Source: Anas platyrhynchos
Taxonomy: Eukaryota; Chordata; Aves; Anseriformes; Anatidae
DNA: 64,000 bases
Assembly: GCF_047663525.1 (NCBI RefSeq)
Contig: NC_092591.1
Location: forward strand, 31,591,001 to 31,655,000
Reading direction: 5' to 3'
Under the pieces are notes generated by a model. That model searched no databases. It was not told the origin of the DNA and saw only the letters and a list, made by a program, of their open reading frames with translations. How positions within the stretch are numbered: position 1 is the first letter of the stretch; each line of letters begins with the position of its first letter. This document shows positions 46,301-61,300 of this stretch, one piece after another. A program made the translations under genes and the position numbers.

Positions 46301-49300
46301 CAGGTCTGCTACAGCCAACAGCTGTAAAATACTTGTGCTTTAACTCCTCTTTTGCTGTATTCCTTCTGCTACAGAACAGATCTCTTCCTATTTACTATTT
46401 ATCTCCACTCTGTTAAGCGGTAACTTGAAACACAGCAAAATAAGTCTGAATGCGTTCCTAACATGCTATCTAGACTTCAGACTGCCTCCTAAAGAAATGA
46501 CTTATCTCCAGGATGTGAAATTAAACTCGTGATTTCTCCTCATGCTCTGCCTTACTCTCTCATTCTGGAGACAGAGCTCTTGAGCTGAGAAAAAAATGGC
46601 CGTCCTCTTCATTTGAAGAAGGAGAGCGCAGTGTTCATTTCATTAGAAATTTATTGAAGGCAAAATGCCTTTGCTTGATGTCTTTATGCAAACTGCATTT
46701 ATTTTCATAAACAGAACCACATAGCAAATCATCACAAGCTTGGGAAAGAACCTGGACTGTACAAGCTGAAATAACGTAAGAACCAGAGCTGTGTTGCTCC
46801 TGTAGCCAATTTACATTTCACAGGAATATGAAAAATATATAAAAGAAAAAAAAGTATGACACTTTAAGCTACAGAGCTTACTTTTTCCTTAGAGAAACTA
46901 GATCATAGCAGTTAGCCCCTCTGGCTTTAAAAAACACACACAAGCAGTGTTTTAGGACAAGAATGGTTATACACTACGAAGTGTAAGAACCATAAAGCTT
47001 TTCAGTAAGGCCAAACCTTTCTCTTTCCAAGCAGCTTTTTATATACCATAGCAGGACTTCTAAACACAGCAATATTGACTCTTTTCAGAAAACAGTAAAG
47101 ATAGGTCTATGCTGAAGGAAGAGCTGGACGTAAATTGCACTGAGCCTGTTTTCTTAACAGACAAGAAAAATTGCCACGTGAAACTCTACACACAAAGTTT
47201 TGCCTCTCTCTTAATTTTGGACTTTATGGTTTGTACCATCATCAAATATTTCAAAATGTTCAGCTAAAGCCTTAGTCTCTCTCTGGTGTGGAACAAACCA
47301 AAACAAGTATTTAACCACACAAAATAAAGTTACCATTCCACAGAGAAGTCTGAAAATCTTCAAAGTTATACAAACTGTGACAAACATATAACAAGCTCAA
47401 TATGGAGACGTGCCCAAGCTCCTGAGCTGCAGTGGCCATACATACATTTGTGGTCGTGCACATCATGTAATTTAGTTTTCACAATTTCCTGCCCCCTCCC
47501 TTTAAAATATATACCTCAGTTTAGACACAAATATAATGATTTATGCAGTACATACGTGATCCCACCAACATTCACTGAAGTTTGGAAGCTGGTGCTCCAG
47601 ACTGTACTCCAGAAATTCAAACATCACACTGATGATCATACACATCCACCAGTCTCGAATCATCAGTGTCTGTAACAAGGGAGAGAAATCTTTCAAATAT
47701 CAACAACAGCAGTTGTACAACATACTAAAGTCATTACAAAAATAAATATTTGCACACTGTACTGAGCAGTACCAGATACCACTTACACTGATGTCTTTCA
47801 GAGATCTAAAAGAACTCCAGAAATACCACAAAGACACTGCTTAGATTTACAGTTTTGCTATGGTGTATGGACAAATCATGTTATTTTCTAATTTCAAAAC
47901 TCATCACTTAGGGAATATGAGGATTTAGATATGTATTATCAAGCATTAGTCTGAAAAGATGATCTAAAAGACTCCAGAGTAAATGAGGCCCCCAGTAATT
48001 TCTGATGAATGAGGCACGTTCATTTCCAGTATTGTTGTTCTGGTGCTTCACGAGGTAACTTAAGAATCTGGTACTCAAAACAGGGGGAACAGGAAAACAA
48101 CAACAAACACACACCACATGCTCCTCGCTGTTTATGAAGACAACACACCCAACTTCCAGCTTTTTATAGAAAAATATGTTAACTGACAAATAAGAATTAT
48201 AGCTGCCAGCTTCCTTCTGGCTTGGCGGCAGAGAAATGAACACCTCGTGGGGCATGCTGAGCTCTCCAGATCAGCCTGCAGGCTGACAAGTTGACATATC
48301 ATCTCCAGCATTTCTGCAGAAACGCTCTCCTAAGTCATTTTAATCAAAACTAGCTTTCTTCCAGACCAAGACAGATAATAGCTTGAATGAGCAGACAGGC
48401 AGCTTGAATTATATCCCAGACAAGTTCTTCAGGAATGTGTTACTACTCCCTTATGTCTTTTAATCATGTTCTGCCTATTTAGGCATTTGTTCTCAGAATG
48501 ACATTATTTGTACAAATACAGATTGTAATTGAAACGTTATTTTGATATTTAAGCTTTTAATGGAATTCTCTCAGACAAAATAGATCCAAGTTTCTCCATA
48601 TTTACGATTTTGTATACTAACAGAACAAGCCATAGACACGTTGATCTGAAGTCAAAGTCTCCCCGTGCCTACCACTCTCATCTTTTGGTTATGGGGGAAA
48701 AACAAACAAACAAAAAGAGCAATACATCTGCACTTCTGAAGATGAAAAACAACACAGCAGTTATAACTTATTTTTAAAGTAGACTGAGCTTTTTCAGCTT
48801 ATTATTTCTGGTGGTCTCGTAGATTGGAACAAAAGCTAACAAAAACAGACCAAAAAAAGAGGAGGTCTGCACTTGTACAGCTGTGTTTTTTTAAAAGCAA
48901 TATTTAGACCAAAGTGTTCAGTAAAAGATGGGCTGAATGTGTTCTGCCAGAGACAAGCACAACCTGAATTTCTTTGACAGTTGGTTACTTTATAGTAAAT
49001 GTCAACAAGAACTAAAACAGCACCTACCCACTTACAATTGAAATTCCTGATTTGGAAGCCACTGGGAAAAGCCTGTCTTGGAATAATCCTAGCGTATCAC
49101 CATGCATCTATTTTGGATAACAATCAACTTTTGCTGCCTTTTCTGAATACTGTCTTCTTCCCCACACTCCGCATTCAAAGGTCATTCAAAGATTTATCTT
49201 GCTACAGAAGTAAAGGATTTTACTTTCATTGATCTCACCTCAGAATGAATTATAGCGAAGGAAGGAGCTTGTCAATGTAATGTTACTTTGGAAAGAAATG

Positions 49301-52300
49301 AGACGACTGAACAGGAAAAAAAGCCTTTCATGTTTTACATAGTTCACAGATGACTGCCTAATATAATTGATCATTAAGACTGGCATCACTGAAACAGAAG
49401 CAGCCAAGCTATGAAAGAAGAATAGTACTGTAAGAGAAATGTAACAGAAGGCTCATTCTTACTTTCAGGTACCAGCCAAAAAAGTGAGCAGGAACAAATC
49501 CATCCAGCTTGTCCTACAAACCAAGAAGAGAGTGTAGGTCACTTTGTACTATAAACAATTACTCAACTTTGAAGCTTACATTTTTCCAGGAAAAGATGCA
49601 GCAATAAACTTCAGTTGTTCCACATTCTAGACGCATTTTAAGAGATTCTTTGTTCCCAAGTACAGTGAACATACAAGAAACCTTTAAAGCAAAGTCAGGA
49701 AGCTTCAAGGGCAGAAACTGGGATCAGGTTTACTGATAAAGTAGAAACTACCTTCTTAATGCAAAATGTCATGTTCTTTACCTTCCAATGGTACAGAACG
49801 ATGCATTCAAACCAGACATAATAAAGAAAATGCATTTCTTCACCATATCCCAATCTTGTATCTAGGAAAGCTTCTTACATTTTACCATTCCTGACAACAA
49901 AAAGCATGGGCAGAGAGGTTCTCCTCCACCTACTGCCAGTGGAGCACCAGGAGAGGAAAGCTGTTATTGCTCTCAGTTATTATGCTTCCTGTTGCACTGA
50001 AAACTTATATGGTAGACCCAAAGAATTTAGTGCTCTGCAGTTGTGGAGTTGAAAGCAATCACAATTCCACTGCCCTTGATTTTCGAGTCCTCTGGTAGCC
50101 AGTAAGAAACAATAACCTGCCAGTTTGTGGTATACAGAAAAGTCCAACTTAGGGGCTGCCTGCAACATGCAACTTTTGAACTTGGTGCCTCAAGGTGATT
50201 GGGATTAGAAGATTCTTTAGGCATGCTAATAAATCCAGACTCTTAGAGGAAACAGGCTTTCATCAATAATCTGAGAAACAAGGATTGTTCTAGTTTACCC
50301 CCTTTCTTGGGCAGTGTAATTAAGATACAAAGAAGCACATCTCCATCTGCCAGGGAAGTCCAAGGAAGAGAAACAAAGCTAGAATCAGTCATGACCTGCT
50401 TTCTGATTCAGCGCTCAGAAAGACTAAGGACTGCATTTTCAAGTTTTTAATTAAGCAACAGTTACTAAAAAAAAAAAAAGTCAGACCCACTAGCAAATAA
50501 CTTTGTTTCTTACCCAGATGTTGTGAAACGGATCCGTTTCATTGCCAGGATCATAAATAAGGCAGTTGCCACCGTAGTCTCTTTCTGGCAAAGGAACACC
50601 TAAATTTGGATCGATGTACTTCATAAATTGTCTCCCATCTTGTACAGTCTGCAAAAGGAACACAAAACCAAGGTTTTCCTCTTAGTAAGTGCTAATGGAC
50701 AGAAAAAAACAAAGAGAACTTATATCAACAGCCTATCTTCAAATGGGTGTTTTTTAATGTGTTGTAAAACAATTTTTAAAATACATCTAGACCTCGGAGC
50801 ATCACATAGCACACACACCTGAGTTTCTAGACCTCTAATGCCTAGTACTGCAGAGAGAAATGACTAAAATATGTACTTAAGATTTCTTAAAGATTAAAAA
50901 AAAAAAAACAAACAGATCTTTAACTCAGTTTCCTAAGCTACTCCTCTATGCCCCCTCTCCCTTAAAAGTTTAGTACTTGAACTGATACACAACTCATCCT
51001 TCTTCTTTCTGATCCTTTTGCCCTTCCTCTCTTCGTGAGGGTAAACAAAAAGCAGCCAGCAAACAAGGAAAGGTTCATTTAATGGCTGCATCTCCTACAC
51101 TAGTGGCCTCCTGGTTTCCTAGGATGGGAAAGATACAGCTGCTGGAAATGCAGCTCCAACAAAATACAGCACATACGAGCATCAGTAGATGGAGCATGCA
51201 GATCACATGCTCTGTTAGCAGGATTTGTCTTGCATGTGTGCTCAGCTCACTTCAGCTACAGAAAACTGAGACCTGCACCAAGTTTCATGGCTGAAAAGAA
51301 TTAGCACTGCCTGTTGAATAAACAGCCATTTTCAATAACATCCCACTAGCAGCTCAGGTAATAAATCCCGAAGCAAACTGCAAGGAGAAAAATTACCCAA
51401 CTATTTGTTATAGAAGGTGACCAAGACCTGAACTAATTTACTGGTCACTCACACAAACATTTACTGAATGGGCGTTTCCCAATGAAATTGATCACTGCTG
51501 TGGTCAATGTTTTACAGCAGAAACATCAATGACAGATAGGCGAATAAGCTAGCAGATATTAAAAAACTGAGCAACACCAAAATTAGTTAATAACAATAAT
51601 GACGTTATAGAATGAAACCAATAAAGTCAGATTAACTGTAAGACAAGTTTCAACTATGAGCAAACTTGTATTTACTTTTCAAGTGGTTTAGTCACTGACT
51701 GACTCGGCAGAATTTTAACCTTACTTAAACCTGCGCAAAAGTCATAATGTATTTTTAGTAAGGAGCTGGGCACCAGCTAGTGAGTGTCCTTAACAACTAA
51801 ATGGCCGGTAACAGAACATTCTGCCAGAGGAAAGCAAAGCGGTTCCAGGCTTTCCTTTGAGAATTCAGAACTCCAACAGTGCTATCAAATAAAAATGAAA
51901 CACATTATTCAGTTTGGTTGCAGCTAGTCATGAGTATCATTTACAAGGATGCCTAGAAAAAATAGAGGGTGACATGAAACAAACAGTAAGAGCATAAGAA
52001 TAAATTGGAACTGAATAAATATTCCTCAGTGGTGAGGAATAACAACAAAAAAGGCAAGACAGACCTGTTCATGCTTGTGAAAGGGTCAGAACTCCACTCC
52101 CTCCAAGCAGGACAGGCAGCCTGAAAGAAACCCTAATGAGACATTAGGGCCCTGCATAAGGGTTTACACTGAACCCCCAAGTTACGCCAACAGGACAGAA
52201 AAAACATCTTGTTCTTTACCGACCTACTGCGGACACATTCCAGATGCCCACTGACACAACAAGCCAGCCAAAAACCAAACCAAACCAAAAAACCCACATC

Positions 52301-55300
52301 AGACTTTTTCACTCTTAAAGAGAACTTGGCATCAACTTTTGAGAAGACTCCAGGAAGGTCGAGAAGAACAAGAAATGCTGAAGCCAAAGGAAATATTTGA
52401 TTAACCGGAAAGGGTCTGCTCAATATCAAGAACTTGTTTGCAAAAAGCACATGTCATACTCCAACATGAAGACAGCTGACAGGTTGTGACCCTTCTGAAT
52501 TCTAGTCCCACTTCTTAAAGCTCTTTGGCCTCTAGAGGCAAAACACTGTATTTTTAAATGTGTTCCTCATTATCTTCTTATCTAAAAGGATCAGTTTAAT
52601 GTTACTTGATGAGTACACAATGGTACTCTACAACCCTATTAAGATGCAGAGCACCAAATGCTACTGGGATGTTGGGATGTCAGCAGGAAGGTACTGGTTG
52701 AAAAAGATCCACTGGCAACTCCAAAGCTTAACACCAAAACGTAGCCAAGGTCTGACAGAGCAGAATGTTTAACTCCCATTGTCCAATATCTCTACATTTG
52801 CTGTGGCTTCAAGTTATACTGCTGCCTGAGGAGATGACTACAACTGGATTGTGTAACTGAGGAGAGGGTAAGTCTCCTTCAAAACGTAGAGCTCCAAGTA
52901 TTTCAAGATATTAAACAAGATGAATTCACTCCACAATCTGTAGGGTCTAAGAAACTAACAGCTGCTATGCAACTTCAGCAGTGCAATCAAATCTAGCAAA
53001 GCAGAAACTAGATGTCAGAAGCACTAACTCCTGGTCGTTTGATGTAACCAAGAATACTGACTTTTTTATTAACTCATTTAAGATCACTTCTCTGTGGTGT
53101 CTAACCTGGGCTGAGATTAACTGGAGATCAGGAGAGACACCAGGGTGAAATATTTTGAGAATATAATTAAGTTTTCTTCAACCTAGAAGTCTCATTAAAT
53201 AAAGCAATGAACACAAGAATGAAGTAGAGCATCTTCTGCAGTCAGTGAGGATCCCCAAAAAAACAACACAAATGATTTTACACCCATATTAGATGTCTAG
53301 CTACTAAACAGCAGTTTAAGGTACTTACCTGGAACAGTATAAAGATGAGGAAGAGTTCATACACAACGCTGACACACAGCCAGAACCTCCAGTAAGCTAC
53401 AGAAACAGACAAACAGAATGTCAGCATAGAATCATAGAATCATAGAATATCCTGAGTTGGAAGGGACCCTTAAGGATCATCAAGTCCAACTCTTGACAGC
53501 GCACAGGTCTACCCAAGTTCAGACCATGTGACTAAGTGCACAGTCCAATCTCTTCTTAAATTCAGTCAGGCTCGGTGCAGTGAGAAGCCTGAGCAAAGGC
53601 TTCAAGAATAGTTGTCAATTATGCATCTGTTGCAACTTAACTAAACATTTCAAGAAGAGATGCTCTCACCAAGATATTATAAAACTCAGTATTCAAAGTA
53701 TTTGCTGTCCTTCCTGAAGGGTAAAGCCAGAAAGGCTCGTTCAACTACTAGAAAGGCTGCTATGCAAATATGCCAGAATTACTCTGGCAATGACCAGGAT
53801 CAACAAAAATGCTTCAACCTGATAAACCAAATATTTAAGAAGTAGAAGGAATATTTGCCACTTACAATGCTTTCTAGCAGTCCTTGGAATGGAGCTGTAT
53901 CCTTCCTCCACAACGTCACATAACCTGATCTGCCCAGCTTTGGTTTTCCCAGCCCTATCGTGGCTAAGCAGCTTGTCCAACTTCTACCTATTTATTGCTA
54001 AAACGGACAAAACTAATGCCAGCAGGGGGGACACCTCTGCTTTTGTTTGTAAGCCCATCTTCTTCCCGAAGACAAGGTTTTTTCCTTGACGGGCAGGAAG
54101 CATTTCAAAAATACCAAAGATGTTTTCACTTTTACTAGGAATTCAATACAAAAAAATTTATGAAAGGCTCAGCAGGTGCTAGATGCAAGACCGATGAAAT
54201 CATCTGATGCTCTCCATAATAAGAAATGTCAGGCAAAACTCATCTGTTTCAGAACCTACTGTCATTTTTCACCCTCACAAGATGTGTGATTTCAGCTCTT
54301 CTCAGACTGAAGCAACACCTGAAGCTAAAGGGTACATAAATTAAAGCGTTTGTGCACTTTCTGCTCTGTCATTGTCACCTCTGTTCTTCTGTAAGACTCA
54401 CTCCCCACGTAATAGGCTCTCTGACTGTTTTGGATACCAGCTTTGTGGTCCATGGGCTGCATTCATGCCCTTAATTCATCCTACTCCAACCACAAGACTG
54501 CTTTGGCCTCCATTCCGTACAGTCATTTCTGGGCTCTGGAATCTCATCCAGCTTTTTGTTAACTCCTACAAGGGAGGAAGCAGGTTAATGCAGAACCAGC
54601 ATGTGTGCAGACAGAGCACTCCAGCATTTTTTCCTAATCACACACAAAAATTTATCCAAGGTAGTTCAGCAAAACTTGACTCATTCTAAGTGGATATTTA
54701 AATCTCACAGTAACATCACGTACTAATCACTTAGGAATGATTTTAATAGACTTTCCTTCAGGTGTTTCCTGTTTACACTTACAAAACCGAGCTCTCCTTC
54801 CATGGCTACATAGAGGTGATGGTTACAATTGGACTGGGGCAAAGAGGAATCAAAAGTGTCATTGGTAAGGTTGAGCAGAGACAGCAAGCAATTCCACCTC
54901 CACGTTCATGGTTCACCATGAAATAAATAAAAAAAACAAACAAGCACCTTCAGGCACAATTTGGGCATCTCTCTCTATTAACTCCAAGGGAACTTAGATA
55001 TGTTAATGCTTCATAGTCAGGGCCACGACATAAATAATGCAAGAACTCAACATCAACTATAAGCTTGCAAACTTGTTTATCAGCTCAGAACCTCAAATCA
55101 TCTAGCTGTGGTGTGGCAGGACTTTTTATAGGCTTGTTTGCCCTGAAACAAAAATAAATGTCATCGTTGCCCTGTTGAATCATAAGTAGCAAAAAAATTT
55201 AAAAAATATATATACATTTTAAAAAGAAGCCTCTTATCTGACAGCCTGCTAAAGACACAATCATTAAAATAGATTGAAAAGTGAGAAGGCGTGACCTTTT

Positions 55301-58300
55301 TTCACCAAAACTGCTGAATTTAAATTAATCAAAATGGCTTACTTTATACTTCCAGAGGGAAAAAGAAAAAAAAAAAGAAAAGAAAAAAGCAGGCGTGGAT
55401 AGCAGAAAGTTTAGGACTCTGCAACAGATTTCACTGGAAATCCTGAATTTTTAAGATTTTTACTTGAAATTCACAAACATAATTGTACTTGTTTAATTAC
55501 ACAATAATATGAAGCCTTTTCCTAGGTGTCAGTTAAAAAAACAACAACACAAAACCAACTCTAACATATGCTATGAGGTGTTTTATGACTTTTTTTTTGT
55601 CCCTTGGTCACCTTAAGAGAAGCAAAAGCAGAGTTCAGCCTGCCTTCTCTGAAAGGCAGCAACTAGTGTTTCCTGCCCAGCTGTCTTCGCCTAGACATCA
55701 TAGAAAGGGTTATTTAATACTTCTGTCCCTCCTTCAAGATTTCATAAACTTGAAAATCCATTGGCAAATTTCACTTGGAAGGACTGACTGAGAGCGTGCA
55801 CCCTCTTGTCTTTTCTAGAATGCTGCTTAGGGAAAACAAAAATGTCCACTGGTCAAAGATGTATTCGGGAGAGACAAACTTCTCCCCACACTAGCACCAC
55901 TGTAATGAAAAATACTTCTGGTTTCTATTTAAAATGTGTTTTGTGTTTGATAACATTTTCTACCCCTTCCCATGACTGCAAACCTTGAAGAGTAAACCCC
56001 GTGTTCACACCAGAAGTAATAATTAAGTTTTCATTTACATTTCTACAAAAATTATTTCCTTTATACATCAGCTTCAGACTACCAGCCTTGGCAATGCTGC
56101 TTTTTTCTGACCTACGAAGCCTTGTATGACAGATTTTATTCTCCTCGCAGTCATAAATGTGGCAGACTAACTCTGAAACCAACGTTCAGACAGCAGAAAA
56201 ATCTAAACCTGCAGCTGAGCTTTTCTTCTCCTATGTACATAGAGTTCTGGCAACAGGTGAACTACAGCTGCTGAATACACTCAGCAATGCTCAATAAAGC
56301 AAAATAATTAATAAAAGATTAAGATCTGGTTGCAATTTAGTGTGCTTTCTCCCCAGCAGACATAAGCACCCAGGAGGTTTTGAAGACTACTTTCTATCTG
56401 TACAAGCACAGCAGAAACAAGATGTTTTCAAAGCGGTACAAAAACATTGTGTTCTCTCTCTTCCTGGACCAGCCTCAGCTATAAAGTTATTTTTGGCATA
56501 CCCCTATTATTTGTTTGCCTTAAATGCACTGTCACCGTGAACCTCCCTCAAATTAGGATTATCTGCCTGATTAAACAGGCCTCAACTAATCATTTACATA
56601 CCTGAGAGTTTAGTGATTACTATGCTCAAACACTGAACTGCTGTCATCCTTGGGAGACTTGAGAATATTTAACAAGAGTGCTGCCTGGCCGAGTGCACAA
56701 CTGGCCACTTACCCCTAGTTACCATCACAGGTTTGAGTTTAACCTATGCAACCTGAAAGACTGAGTTTAAAAATAATAATAATTAAAAAAAAAGGTATGT
56801 GCCTGAACAAGGCACTTATCTTAGAGCTGTTAAGTGGGTGGAAGCACTTCATAAGCGCTAATCAGAAGTTGCACAGGACACGAAGAGGGAGAAGTGTCTG
56901 CTCTGGGCTGCCACATGCCTGCTCAAATTACTTAGCACAAGGTTTTCCATAGCGAGCTCGGGTTCGGAAGCACCACCTCGTGACCTGAGAGCAGCAATGT
57001 GATGGAGTGACCGAGGGAACAGCAGAGGGAACGCAAGCCTTCAAAGCAGTCCTAGCTCGGTGTGCACGGTATTTCATTGCTAAATGTAAGGCTTTAAAAT
57101 ATTAAGTGGCTAAGTTAGGATATAAAAGTAGGAGTTAAAAGCTTGGCTTGTCCAACCCCCTAGACACAGGGTATTTCACCCAGTCAGTGGAACTACCGCT
57201 ATCCCAAGAGTCCAATGACTTTATGTACAGACAGTAGTGAGCAGCCAGATTCCTGAATTGGTAAAGGAGCTGTCAGAAAAGGGCAGATCACAAACTATTC
57301 TCTAACAGAAGGATTTCTTCACTGCAGAACTACAAGGCAACCAGCTGCTGCACCTGGTTTTACCAGCAGCCTGCTCTGCCAGTGCTTTCTCACCTGCAAC
57401 AGGTACAGAAGAGATCCAGTTTTTGCCTCCTCCTTTTTCTAGCTACTTCAGCCTATGGGTTAGTTAGGAATATCATGGTTTACTCTCCAAACTGCTTATG
57501 CCATCAGGAACAATGCATTACATCAAACAACTGTTGACAAGGGCTGGGAATATTACAACTGTTTTCTTGGGGCAGTAATAACCATCTCAGAAAGTTGCAT
57601 TAGAATTACAATATGGGCCCGTTGTCTTAACAAAGATGATAAAGCATCACTGGACCCTTGCAACGTTACATCATTTGTATGCTCAAGGCTCCTTAGGGGA
57701 GTTGACAACAAGAATCAAGAAAATCTTTTAGCTGCAAATAGTAAGAAGTCAGCATAGTGATGACCTATATCCATGACCCATATCCATATCATTTTAGCAT
57801 GAAATGCATTACGCTCTCCGCATTTAGGTGTTCACCCACCAATAAATGGACCTGCAGGCAGAGATTTCACCCCTGTGAAATATTGTTCCTTAGGGATAAG
57901 GACATATTCATCTTTTGCTAGATGGCTTGGAAGTGGTTTGCGTTTTGTTGAGCATGCTCGAGGCACTACAAACCAAACAGAGGCTTTGAAGCTAATGGTT
58001 TACAGGAACAAAATGGAAAATTGGATAAAAAGCAGGGAAAGAGTGTTAAAACATCAGTCTTCACTAAATCACCATACATATTTCTTTGTGTAATAGCCCT
58101 ACATTTCTGAATTATGCTAAAACAATTGGTATGGGTCCACGTGGCAAATTATTACCTAGAGAAAATGGGGCAGAAAAATCAGTAGAAGAATGGTAAAGCT
58201 GAATGGGCAATCAACTAAAACTGACATAGCCAGCAACGCTGAAAGGGGAAAAAAGTCAGTCTGGAAGGCTAAGTGTAGAAGTGGCTAAGTCTGGAAATCT

Positions 58301-61300
58301 TAAACGCTCACATATTGGCTAAGATCAATTTTGTTAATAACCTTAGTGGAAAGTAGATTAACAACACAAAACACACAAACAGCAGCAGCAGGGAAGGCAG
58401 GGACAGCAAGGAGAAAAACCAGATGACCTCAAAGAAGATGACCTCAAAAAAAACAGTGTAATAGAAGAACTCAGAATACAATTTCACACTTAGGAACCAG
58501 TAAATTTTCATACACGATGTTAGCTCATCAGCTTAGTAACCAAAGGATTAGTGTCATCTGTCAGCCTCTGAGCTGCCAGTGTAATACAGCCATGAAAAAA
58601 GCACAAGTAACATGAAGTCTGCCATCAGCGTGCTCCCAAAGAGATATTGTGAAGCTTTAATGTTGTCACGAAAAACATGAGCACTGCCAGGTCTGGATAG
58701 CCATTTTCCAAGAGGAAAACCCAAAACACACACAGAGGGCTACTAAAATGTTATGGGGTAAACAAGCTTATGTTGAGGGGGAAACTAAAGGCAAGACTTG
58801 TTTGCTCTAGCAAAACCAATGGTGAGATGGCATGAACTGTGTATATATAAATCAGGTGGATAAACACCGAGTAAGAAGAACTATTTAAACAGAAAAGCAA
58901 CATAGGCACAAAACCCAAACCAAAATATAAAACACCTCCGAGCTGACCGTAAATAGGTACAGACATAATGAGCAGTAGGCCTCCAAAATCACTCAGCTAC
59001 CGTAACATCTAGCCACTTCTCATACACAGCTCAGAGATTTGGTGTAACAGGTCTGATGGGGCTGTATGTGATCGTAGTGACCTGAATCTGACCCACAGGC
59101 TTTCTTCTGTCCTATAAATGGAAGCTGCGCACACCAGCAGCCTGTACTCCCAGTTCCTTTGAGATGAGATCTTTCTCTTGGAACAGCACCGTGAAGCTAA
59201 GGTCAGTGCCTGAGGGACACTTCCCAGTACACCCTCCACAGCCCTCCGTAACGGGAGAGCTGACACGGCGTCTCGGGGGCTGCAGCACCAAGCCTCTGCT
59301 GCCTGCAAGATTGCTGTTCTCATTTAAACTGGCACCCAGGTGTCTGGCTGCGACCATGGAAGTATCTGCTGTCCTGGTGAACTGGTATAGCCCTTGAAAA
59401 CCACTCTTCAGAAGATCACCTCATTTAACAAGCTACAAGAAAGGTGAAATAATACAAAAAAAAAATAAATACTAAACTCAGTATATAAAGTGACTAAATA
59501 TATGAAAAATTTGCTTGTCAGAAGATAATCAGCCTCAGTCCCCTAAGTGCTGTCTACCACCTGTGTATGTTACCATCTCGGAAACACCAGATCAGTCCAC
59601 ACTAGCAGTTTGCTGTACACATCTACGACCTTTGGACATTCCCCATCCCACTTGTCCTACTTTGTTCTAGGGAATAAAAATGACTTATTCCCCAGACAAA
59701 ACCACTGGATGTTCTCAAACTGAAAGCTATGACAGGAAAGCAGCCAAATATCACTTAAAGGGAGTAATTTCTCTTACATAAGGTACAGGAATTAATTGTA
59801 ACTTTAATTAAAAAGACCTCAAAACACACCAACTTCTTATCAAAACCTTAAGTTTACAGAGATGTGCTGTGTGCATTGCTCTAGAACAACTTCTGCTTTT
59901 ATCAGTGTTTTTAAACTGTCTGCCGTTTCTCATATAAGATAAGATTCCTAAACTGAAAAGTTAATTTTTTGGCATAAGAAATATTTCACGGACATTATGT
60001 AAGCCTATATAAATTCCCTTAGCTCTTTCTCAGTGATTCACAACGTCTAAACATAGGCAAAGAGATCAAACATGTTAAAATTCTTCACTCGATATAGCAG
60101 TACAAAGAAGAGGTTTTATGTTATGGTCTCAAACACTCTCAAGACTTACAGTCTTACACTGAAGGATCACTGTGCTGTTTGGAATACCTGGGTACTTGAG
60201 GAGGCTGGCAGGATGCTGGAAGGCTATATAAGAACTATGCAGCATTAGTGTGCCTATATTATTAGTTAAATTATGACTTACCTTCTCAGCAAGTAACACA
60301 AGTACTTACATTCATCATAAAATGCATTTTTCAGAAATACTTGCTTAATTTGAGTGACTTAAGTTACCTGGATGAGGTCTTGAGAATGGTCCATCTTTAG
60401 CTTGTGTAACTCCAAAACATAGAAAAACCAAAATACTGGCAACAATGCCTCTGAAAGTAAAAAACAGAACAGACTATTTATATTGCTGCATCTTCCCACT
60501 GAAGTTGTAAATCATATTCTCAGATGTCAAAAATATCTGGTCTTTATTTCTTAACCTTTAAACATGTCAGCCATTGAATAGATCCCTTTTGGAGAATAAT
60601 GTTTCAGGGAAATAGTATAGAATGTTTTAGAAAGGACTTACAAAGACTGCCTATAGGTAACAGGTATAGGAAATAGGTACCAATTCCTACATTTTACTTG
60701 TGGTTTCACAAAAGACTGTCTCAGATCCCCATGCCCACCCTTCTAGCCTTCTCCCTTCCTCTCCACTAACTGCATGCTTCCATTCCTCAGGCAGTCCAGG
60801 AGTCTGCTGGATGAGTTTTCAGTGAGATCAATAACAAAGCAAAAAAGAACAATTCCTTGATCCACACGAATCTTAGGCTTTAAATGATCATGACATGCAC
60901 AGTCAAATGCTTCCCTATGTCTCTGACTTTCACCCATACTGCATCAGCAAGACACTTAACTGAAGAAATTTCTTCCTGTTATATTTTGAGGAGCATCTTC
61001 TCCTCGCTCCAGTAAAATTTCAATGAAAGCTCATGAGGAACCACTGAAATGCCATTTCCTGGGTTGTCTCTACTCCAAAACCATTTTCTCCATTAACTGA
61101 AGACAAGAAGAAGCTTATAAAATTAAACCAGCACTGTTGCTATTCCAAGAGCAGGAACCATAATACAGATCCTACATAACGTAATAGAGACATTACTATA
61201 TCAGACCATAAGACCAGGTATACTGAAGATCCACCACCTTATCCCAAAACCCCAAGCCGCAGTGCACAAGGTTTTCTCTCATCCTCAGCAACATAAGACC

